Below are positions 26,267-32,735 of a DNA stretch of 32,735 bases, piece after piece (position 1 is the first letter of the stretch; each line of letters opens with the position of its first letter). Below the pieces are notes generated by a model. It saw only the letters and a program-made list of their open reading frames with translations. It made no database searches and had not been told where the DNA came from. Position numbers and translations under genes: made by a program. The stretch is from contig JAJFIT010000061.1 in the NCBI GenBank assembly GCA_021774775.1, positions 1 to 32,735 on the forward strand. The letters are read 5' to 3'. Source of the DNA: Alphaproteobacteria bacterium. GTDB taxonomy: Bacteria; Pseudomonadota; Alphaproteobacteria; Sphingomonadales; Kordiimonadaceae.

Positions 26267-28618
26267 TTATTCGGCCGCTGTTGATTGATCGTTGACAGCG
26301 TCGTTTTCCTCGGCTTGTTCAGCGCGTTTTTCAAGTGTTTGGTGAGAGAATGTAAGCACAACGCGTGCGCCGATGGGGGTTCGATCCGCAATGCGCACCG
26401 ATCCGCCGTGTTCTTCCATAATCCTGCGAACGATTGCAAGCCCAAGCCCTGTACCCTTGGAGCGCGTGGTTACATAGGGTTCCATAAGACGTGATTTTTG
26501 AGCTGCTGGCAGCCCAAGGCCGTTATCTTCTATTTTAATAATGGTTTTATCATCAATCTGAGACAGGCTGGTATGAACAAACCCGGGTTCTAATACGTCG
26601 CTGCCGTCTCGTTTGTCGTTAGTTACCCGTGCCTCAACAGCTTCGGCAGCATTTTTCAAAACGTTGGTCAGCGCTTGTCCGATCAAGCGGCCATCGCATT
26701 TTATTCGTTCAAAATTACCGTCCAATTCGCTGGAGAACTGAATGTCAGGCGCAGCGACTTCCTGCAAAAACACTGACTGACGTGTTACGTCTGCAATGTC
26801 TGTTTGCCGGTATATTGGCGCGGGCATTCTGGAGAATGAGGAAAACTCGTCAACCATGCGGCGCAGGTCTCCCACCTGGCGAATAATGGTGTCGGTGCAC
26901 TGGCCGAAAATATCCTGATCGTTTTTGATTTCGCTTAAATATTTTCGTTTCAAGCGTTCAGCTGATAACTGGATTGGTGTCAGTGGATTTTTAATTTCAT
27001 GGGCGATACGCCGCGCTACATCAGCCCAAGCCGCCGTGCGTTGGTCAGCCAGTTGTTCGGTCAAGTCGTCAAACGTCACCACATATCCGCCGATTGTGTT
27101 ATCTTCCTGTCGTTCAGCAAATACGCGCACCATCAACGTTCGAACTTCGCCTTCTATGTCGATTTGAACTTCGCCCTTGGTCTCGCCCTCTTCAGATCGC
27201 TCGCTCTGCTCAATAATGTCGGTGAAATCGGGGACAACTTCGGTCAAAACTTTGCCCATTAAGTCTTCAGGCGACACATTGAGCAGGTTTAGTGCAGACC
27301 TGTTGGGCAAAAATACGCTGCGATCCTGCTTTAGCCCCATTACCCCGGCGGATACACCCTCCAGCACCTCCTCAAGAAAACGGCGTCTTTCATCCATTTC
27401 GGCATTGGCCTCGATAAGTGCGTCCTGATGCTTGGCAAGCTGGTCAGTCATTCGGTTAAATGCGCGGCTAAGTGTGCCGACCTCATCGCCCGAAGATACC
27501 GTTGGAACCCGCGCCTGCAAGTCACCCTGTCCGACCCTGTCTGCCGCATCAACCAAATTAGACAGCGGATTAACCAGTCGGCTAGAGAACCACAAACCTA
27601 TCCAGATGGCAGCAAGTAAAATCAGCAATGCGATGATAATGAAAACTACATTGAACTGCAGTTGAATATCGCTGCGCTGTCCTTCCAGATTGTCATAGTC
27701 CGCCACAGCAGCGCGGGTTGCAGACAAATAGCCCAACACCTGGGGGCTGAGGTCGCGAGAAACATATAGATAGGTTGGCCGAAGGAAGGATGATAATTTA
27801 ATAAGTCCGGAAACGTTATTGCTTTCTGCATTGGCAGAAATGACTGTTTCGCCGCTTGACGCTCGGGTCAGCAAGTCAGTCGCAATGCGCGGCGTTGTGA
27901 ACGTCAGGCCGTCATTGGCACCCGCAAGGATTGAACCATCCTCACCGTTTGGCTGTTCGATGATCACTAGTTCAGACAAAAGCCGTGTACTGAGCGCTGT
28001 TTCCGCCACCCGCTGCAGGGTTATCTGGTCTCGTTGTTGGGCGAAATTAAGCTGGTTGTAGGCGAGCGCGATTTTGAGCATGTCTTTTTCGATATTGACG
28101 CGGTGCTCAATCATATAGGTCTCTGCGACCTCAAGCGAGTTATTCAATGTGAAGCGTATTTTCTCGCTAAACCACTGTTGGATGCCAAACTCTAGGAACA
28201 ATGCCGAAAATACGGTCATGATAATGGGCGGGACAATTGCGATTGCGATGAAAAACCCTGTCACTTTCGCCTGCAACCTTGAACCGGCCTTCATGCCTTT
28301 TCGCGACAACCAGATGCGAATAAACCAACGACCAATTGCCATGCCAAGCGCCAGCAAAAGTACCAGGTTTATCGCCAACATAACGCGCATTGTCTGGCCC
28401 GACGTTACTTCCGTCGGGGCGGACTTTTGCGACATGGCTATATAAGTAGCGATGGCAGAAATAACCGCCAGCACGGACAGCAATACTTCCAGCCGTCCAA
28501 AAAGATTCAGTCGCCGCGACCATAGCATAAACTTGGCCCATCGCCGGTTTGGCAGCTTCGGCGCGGCGGTGAGAAAGTCGTGTGGTTCTTTATGCTTAAC
28601 AGTAGTCATGGGGTCCAT
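26267..28618 (-). CDS. ntrY: Nitrogen regulation sensor histidine kinase NtrY
   Basis: N-terminal TM domain, HAMP (NPLSNLVDAADRVGQGDLQARVP), PAS, H-box WADVARRIAHEIKNPLTPIQLSAERLKRKY, ATPase GTGLGLAIVRRIMEEHGG. Confidence 0.96.
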   Translation of the reverse strand: MDPMTTVKHKEPHDFLTAAPKLPNRRWAKFMLWSRRLNLFGRLEVLLSVLAVISAIATYIAMSQKSAPTEVTSGQTMRVMLAINLVLLLALGMAIGRWFIRIWLSRKGMKAGSRLQAKVTGFFIAIAIVPPIIMTVFSALFLEFGIQQWFSEKIRFTLNNSLEVAETYMIEHRVNIEKDMLKIALAYNQLNFAQQRDQITLQRVAETALSTRLLSELVIIEQPNGEDGSILAGANDGLTFTTPRIATDLLTRASSGETVISANAESNNVSGLIKLSSFLRPTYLYVSRDLSPQVLGYLSATRAAVADYDNLEGQRSDIQLQFNVVFIIIALLILLAAIWIGLWFSSRLVNPLSNLVDAADRVGQGDLQARVPTVSSGDEVGTLSRAFNRMTDQLAKHQDALIEANAEMDERRRFLEEVLEGVSAGVMGLKQDRSVFLPNRSALNLLNVSPEDLMGKVLTEVVPDFTDIIEQSERSEEGETKGEVQIDIEGEVRTLMVRVFAERQEDNTIGGYVVTFDDLTEQLADQRTAAWADVARRIAHEIKNPLTPIQLSAERLKRKYLSEIKNDQDIFGQCTDTIIRQVGDLRRMVDEFSSFSRMPAPIYRQTDIADVTRQSVFLQEVAAPDIQFSSELDGNFERIKCDGRLIGQALTNVLKNAAEAVEARVTNDKRDGSDVLEPGFVHTSLSQIDDKTIIKIEDNGLGLPAAQKSRLMEPYVTTRSKGTGLGLAIVRRIMEEHGGSVRIADRTPIGARVVLTFSHQTLEKRAEQAEENDAVNDQSTAAE

Positions 28619-28730
28619 GATGCATAATTGTCACTATTGTTCCACATATATCACAAAGAAAATAGTGTTTCCATCTTAACGTGTTGTAAGTATGAGATAA
28701 ATAGACGCTCAGAACATTAAGGAGAATAGG

Positions 28731-30185
28731 TTAGCTGGACCTCAAAGGCAGATTGATTTCCAATTCTCGTATTTTTTTACGGAGCGTATTGCGATTCAAT
28801 CCCAAAAGCTCGGCTGACTTTACTTGGTTGCCGTTGGTAACGCTCAGTACTTTCTGGATCAGCGGTCGTTCAATTTCGCGCAGAATTCTGGTATGCAGAC
28901 CGGGCGGTGGCAAGCCGTCTTCATGATAGTCAAAATACTGGTCTAAATGGAGCCGGACAGTTTGCGACAGGTTTCCGCCTGTCACATTGGCCATAATACT
29001 CATTGGACCACCGGCAAGGTCAGACGTAGACCGGTCAAATTCTGCCTTGATGGCTTCGCCGTTGATTTGGTCGCCAGGATGTAAGGCGCAAATTCTACGA
29101 ATTAGATTTTCCAGTTCCCGTACATTGCCTGGCCAGTCAAACGATTGCAGAACTTTCTTGGCGCCTGCGGTTAAGCTTTTGAAAGGAAGACCAGATTCAG
29201 CGACTTGATCAAGAAAATGTTCGGCAAGATCAGGAACATCTTCCGTTCGTTCACGCAGCGGCGGTATCGACAAAGGCACAACATTCAATCTGAAATACAG
29301 GTCTTCCCTAAACTCGCCAGAGCCAACCATAGCTTTCAGGTTTTTGTTGGTTGCAGCGATGATGCGCACGTTGGTGCGGATGCTGGACTGGCCGCCTACA
29401 GTGCGATATTCGCCTTCCTGCAGTACCCGCAAGAGGCGGGTTTGCGCCTCAAGCGGCATGTCGCCGATCTCATCAAGAAACAATGTGCCGCCTTTGGCTT
29501 CTCCAAAACGGCCCAGAGTACGGGTTTCTGCGCCAGTGAAGGCGCCGCGCTCGTGCCCGAATAACTCGGTTTCAATTAACTCTTTGGGAATTGCAGCCAT
29601 ATTAATTGGTACGAAAGAGTTTTCGCGGCGCGGACTATGTTCATGCAGTGCGCGTGCAACCAGTTCTTTTCCCGTGCCGCTCTCGCCGTGAATAAGGACT
29701 GTAAGTTCGGTTTGCACGACCCGGGCCATGGCACGGTATATTTCCTGCATGGCTGGTGAACGTCCAATAAGAATATCCTGATCAGCGACACTGCGCTCTG
29801 GTTGTCGGGTCGTTGTAGTTTTAAGTGCTTTCTTAACAATGCTCACTAACTCATCAATATCAAAAGGTTTTGGAAGATATTCAAAAGCACCATTGTTGGT
29901 TGCATCCATAGCTGTGGAAAGGGTATTTTGCGCACTCATAATGATGAAGGCCAGTTCTGGGCGGTCCTTCAGGAGCATGGGCATCGCCTCAAGACCGCTG
30001 CCGCCGGGCATCAATACATCGGATATCACAACGTCGCCCTGCCCTGACCGCACCAACCGTGTAAGCTCAGGTACATCTTCTGCCTCGATGACCAACCAGC
30101 CCTCCTGGCGTAGCGCTTCGCCGACAACAAGCCTTATTGTCATGTCGTCGTCGGCTACAATAATTGTTGCGTTACTTTTGCTCAT
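28731..30185 (-). CDS. ntrC: Nitrogen regulation response regulator NtrC
   Basis: Receiver, sigma54-interaction domain with GESGTGKELVARALHEHS and GAFTGA (ELFGHERGAFTGAETR), Fis-type HTH GNQVKSAELLGLNRNTLRKKIREL; ATG at 30185 overlaps the ntrB end. Confidence 0.97.
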   Translation of the reverse strand: MSKSNATIIVADDDMTIRLVVGEALRQEGWLVIEAEDVPELTRLVRSGQGDVVISDVLMPGGSGLEAMPMLLKDRPELAFIIMSAQNTLSTAMDATNNGAFEYLPKPFDIDELVSIVKKALKTTTTRQPERSVADQDILIGRSPAMQEIYRAMARVVQTELTVLIHGESGTGKELVARALHEHSPRRENSFVPINMAAIPKELIETELFGHERGAFTGAETRTLGRFGEAKGGTLFLDEIGDMPLEAQTRLLRVLQEGEYRTVGGQSSIRTNVRIIAATNKNLKAMVGSGEFREDLYFRLNVVPLSIPPLRERTEDVPDLAEHFLDQVAESGLPFKSLTAGAKKVLQSFDWPGNVRELENLIRRICALHPGDQINGEAIKAEFDRSTSDLAGGPMSIMANVTGGNLSQTVRLHLDQYFDYHEDGLPPPGLHTRILREIERPLIQKVLSVTNGNQVKSAELLGLNRNTLRKKIRELEINLPLRSS

Positions 30186-31275
30186 GGTTTCTGTCCTCAT
30201 GCATGGCTAGCTGCACCCTGAATACTGCGCCGCCCTCATTGTGGTTGTCAGCAGTAACCGTGCCACCGAAATTACTGACGTAACGCGCGACAAGTGATAA
30301 CCCCAATCCAGCGCCACCGGACTTTCCGGTTACGAATGGGTCGAAAAGGTGGCCTTTGATGTTATCTGGAATGCCAGGTCCGTTGTCTTTGACTGTTATT
30401 TCGATTGGCAGCCGAATTCGTTCTCCGTCCGCCCCCCGTATCCAAATGCCATGGCGGTAGGCGGTGGAAACGGTAATGTCTGCTTCTGGCCCCGCAGCTT
30501 CAACAGCATTTTTAACCAGGTTAAGGAACACCTGGACCAAACGATCATAGTTGCCGTCTACCAGAGGTAAAGACGGGTCAAATTTTGGCCGGATGACCGC
30601 GGATTCGGCAAACCCTGCAACTGATAGATTGAGAACATGGTCCAACACCTCGTGGATATTAACGGCTTCCATATTCTGTTCGATTGGGGCGTTAAACCCT
30701 TCAAGATCGTCGACCAAATCCTTAATCCGATCCACTTCCTTACAAATCAGCTCTGTCAGTCTGATGTGTTTTTCGTCCAAAGCACGCCCCATCAACTGAG
30801 CAGCGCCTCGGATACCAGACAATGGGTTCTTGATTTCATGGGCCAGCATAGACGCCAGCCCACTGACCGAGCGCGCGGCCGCGTCCATTTCGCTTTTCTT
30901 TTCCAGAAATGCAGTAATCCTTCGAGGTAATACAGACACAATTGTCGACCCGTCTTCTTCGATTGGGTTTGCATGCAAGTCCACCAATTCGACATCACCC
31001 AGCGGTGGCATGCAGCGAACGTCATAACTGTTAAGCGGTGAGTTTTCCTGCCGGGCGCGAGAAACAAGTTCTTCCGCCGCACCACCGACGCCTCCAAGGC
31101 CGGATAGTTCACTGTTAATGAGGCTTTCGCGGCTCCGGCCCAAAATAGCTTCAGCGTGTGCATAAACTTCACGGATTTGATTTTTTCTGTCTACAACAAC
31201 AACGGCTTGTCGCAGGCCTGCCAAAATTCGTTGTTCCTGGCCGTCAGTTAGATTGGTGTTGTCAGCGATGACCAT
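30172..31275 (-). CDS. ntrB: Nitrogen regulation sensor kinase NtrB (GlnL)
   Basis: PAS plus LASMLAHEIKNPLSGIRGAAQLMGRALDE H-box and GGAGLGLSLVARYVSNFGGTV; start overlaps the dusB stop (TGATG). Confidence 0.96.
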   Translation of the reverse strand: MVIADNTNLTDGQEQRILAGLRQAVVVVDRKNQIREVYAHAEAILGRSRESLINSELSGLGGVGGAAEELVSRARQENSPLNSYDVRCMPPLGDVELVDLHANPIEEDGSTIVSVLPRRITAFLEKKSEMDAAARSVSGLASMLAHEIKNPLSGIRGAAQLMGRALDEKHIRLTELICKEVDRIKDLVDDLEGFNAPIEQNMEAVNIHEVLDHVLNLSVAGFAESAVIRPKFDPSLPLVDGNYDRLVQVFLNLVKNAVEAAGPEADITVSTAYRHGIWIRGADGERIRLPIEITVKDNGPGIPDNIKGHLFDPFVTGKSGGAGLGLSLVARYVSNFGGTVTADNHNEGGAVFRVQLAMHEDRNHEQK

Positions 31276-32261
31276 CAGGCCGCCAGTTGCTCACAAAGTG
31301 GCAGGTAAAATGCCTTGATCGCGGCCTTTACTTTTTCGGGATCATCCTGGCGGTTGACATCATTTCTGAATTCGGCGGAGCCATGTAATCCCTTGGTATA
31401 CCAACCGATGTGCTTGCGTGCGATACGCACGGCCGCCTCGACACCATAATGGTGCAGCATATCTTCATAATGTTCAATCAATGTGGCCAGTTGAACATCA
31501 AGGGGCGGCGGCGCAGTTTCCTCGCCGGTGCGCAGGTATTGGATCGCCTGATTGATGAACCAGGGCTTACCGTAAGTACCGCGTCCAATCATCACGCCGT
31601 CAGCGTTACTGTCGCTAAGAGATTGCTTTATATCGTTAAAGTCATTGATGTCACCGTTGACAATTACCGGAAGCGACACAGCTTTCTTGACTAAGCCGAC
31701 CTTTTTCCAGTTGGCGTGGCCCTTGTAAAATTGACAGCGGGTGCGTCCATGTACCGCGATCAGTTTGATGCCTGCCTGTTCAGCGATTTTTGCCAATTCG
31801 GGCGCGTTGAAACTATTGTCGTCCCAGCCCAAGCGCATTTTAAGGGTTACAGGCAACGACACTGCGGTCACTGTGGCATGGATCAGTTCGCCTGCATGGT
31901 CCAGGTCGCGCATCAGGCTGGAGCCCGCGTGACCGTTAACAACTTTTTTGACCGGGCACCCCATGTTGATATCGATGATCGCTGCACCGCGGTCCTCGTT
32001 TAACCGGGCGGCCTGCGCCATTTTTGCGCCTTCGCAACCCGCTAGCTGGACCGACATGGGGAATTCGTCCGCACAATTGGTTGCCATTTTCTGGCTGCGT
32101 TCGGTGGCGCGTATCATCGCCTCGGATGCAATCATTTCCGAGACAACCAGCCCCGCACCAAAGCGTTTTACCAACCGGCGAAACGGCATATCGGTAACGC
32201 CCGACATGGGGGCGAGAATAACGGGGTCTATGATTTCAACCGGACCAATGTTAATAGCCAT
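31275..32261 (-). CDS. dusB: tRNA-dihydrouridine synthase DusB (NifR3)
   Basis: LAPMSGVTDMPFRRLVKRFGAGLVVSEMIASEA, IIDINMGCPVKKVVNGHAGSSLMRD, GVMIGRGTYGKPWFI; first gene of the dusB-ntrBC operon. Confidence 0.97.
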   Translation of the reverse strand: MAINIGPVEIIDPVILAPMSGVTDMPFRRLVKRFGAGLVVSEMIASEAMIRATERSQKMATNCADEFPMSVQLAGCEGAKMAQAARLNEDRGAAIIDINMGCPVKKVVNGHAGSSLMRDLDHAGELIHATVTAVSLPVTLKMRLGWDDNSFNAPELAKIAEQAGIKLIAVHGRTRCQFYKGHANWKKVGLVKKAVSLPVIVNGDINDFNDIKQSLSDSNADGVMIGRGTYGKPWFINQAIQYLRTGEETAPPPLDVQLATLIEHYEDMLHHYGVEAAVRIARKHIGWYTKGLHGSAEFRNDVNRQDDPEKVKAAIKAFYLPLCEQLAA

Positions 32262-32285
32262 AAGGGAACCTATAAAAACTCAAAC

Positions 32286-32302
32286 TGCCTAATAATTAGG
32301 CA
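32286..32302. promoter_or_regulatory. Perfect 17-bp dyad TGCCTAATAATTAGGCA fitting the NtrC core TGC-N11-GCA
   Basis: TGCCTAAT (32286-32293) A ATTAGGCA (32295-32302), in the dusB/ispD divergent promoter, 25 nt upstream of the dusB start. Confidence 0.65.
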
Positions 32303-32348
32303 CTGCTTATGCCAGAAGTAAATTTAAAAATCTATAGCGGGATTTTCT

Positions 32349-32735
32349 ATGGCTGAAACGGCGCAAAATGCAGGAAAAATAGCGGTTATCTTGGTCGCGG
32401 CTGGCCGTGGTAGTCGCGCAGGGGTTGGTGCGCCCAAGCAATACCGAGACCTAATGGGAAGGCCGGTTATCGTCAGAACGCTGGAGGCGTTTCAAGAAGC
32501 ATTTGAAGAGCGTGAACAAATAGCTTTGATAGTGCCGGTTATTCACCGCGATGATCAGGATATCTACCGCAAGTGTGTTGTTGGACTCCGCGGCATCGCG
32601 GCACCCGTTATCGGTGGTGCCACGCGCCAGCAAAGCGTAAAAAATGCTTTGGAATCTTTAGCCGATATTCAGCCTGACGTTGTTCTAATACATGATGCGG
32701 CGCGGCCTTTCGTCACCGCAGATTTGATAGCGCGT
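32349..32735 (+). CDS. ispD: 2-C-methyl-D-erythritol 4-phosphate cytidylyltransferase (IspD or IspDF), truncated at window end
   Basis: ATG at 32349 opens a frame to the window end: AVILVAAGRGSRAGVGAPKQYRDLMGRPVIVRTLEAF...GGATRQQSVKNALESL...VVLIHDAARPFVTADLIAR. Not in the ORF track because it is partial. Confidence 0.95.
   Translation, partial: MAETAQNAGKIAVILVAAGRGSRAGVGAPKQYRDLMGRPVIVRTLEAFQEAFEEREQIALIVPVIHRDDQDIYRKCVVGLRGIAAPVIGGATRQQSVKNALESLADIQPDVVLIHDAARPFVTADLIAR

Noticed and set aside
1-32735. CRISPR arrays, tRNA/rRNA genes, transposases, integrases or phage genes
   Set aside because: No repeat-spacer periodicity, no recognisable structural RNA and no mobile-element proteins among the ORFs.

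Overview
The window is a gene-dense, apparently chromosomal segment, probably alphaproteobacterial. The right part (about 19.2-32.7 kb) carries a classic nitrogen-regulation and RNA-chaperone block: mazG(+), then on the minus strand dusB-ntrB-ntrC, ntrY-ntrX, trkA-trkH and hfq-hflX, with a 5' fragment of ispD at the right edge. The left and middle parts are accessory: a split Aer-like PAS/MCP pair, a divergent S-adenosylhomocysteine-hydrolase homologue opposite a CNT nucleoside permease, a LytS/LytTR two-component pair followed by a TIR-TM-TPR protein and an L-2-hydroxyglutarate-oxidase-like flavoenzyme, a winged-helix-TM-TPR regulator divergent from a secreted LamG-like protein, and a group of phosphate/lipid enzymes (NTP transferase, PAP2, GDPD). 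I found no tRNA, rRNA, CRISPR array, transposase or phage genes. The strongest non-coding signals are a perfect TGC-N11-GCA dyad (NtrC-like site) in the dusB/ispD divergent promoter, three TTAAG(G/T) direct repeats at exactly 10-bp pitch in front of the LamG-like gene, and an AT-rich 9-bp-arm dyad between the LytTR gene and the TIR-TPR gene. All assignments come from reading the sequence and recalling family motifs; no database search was run.
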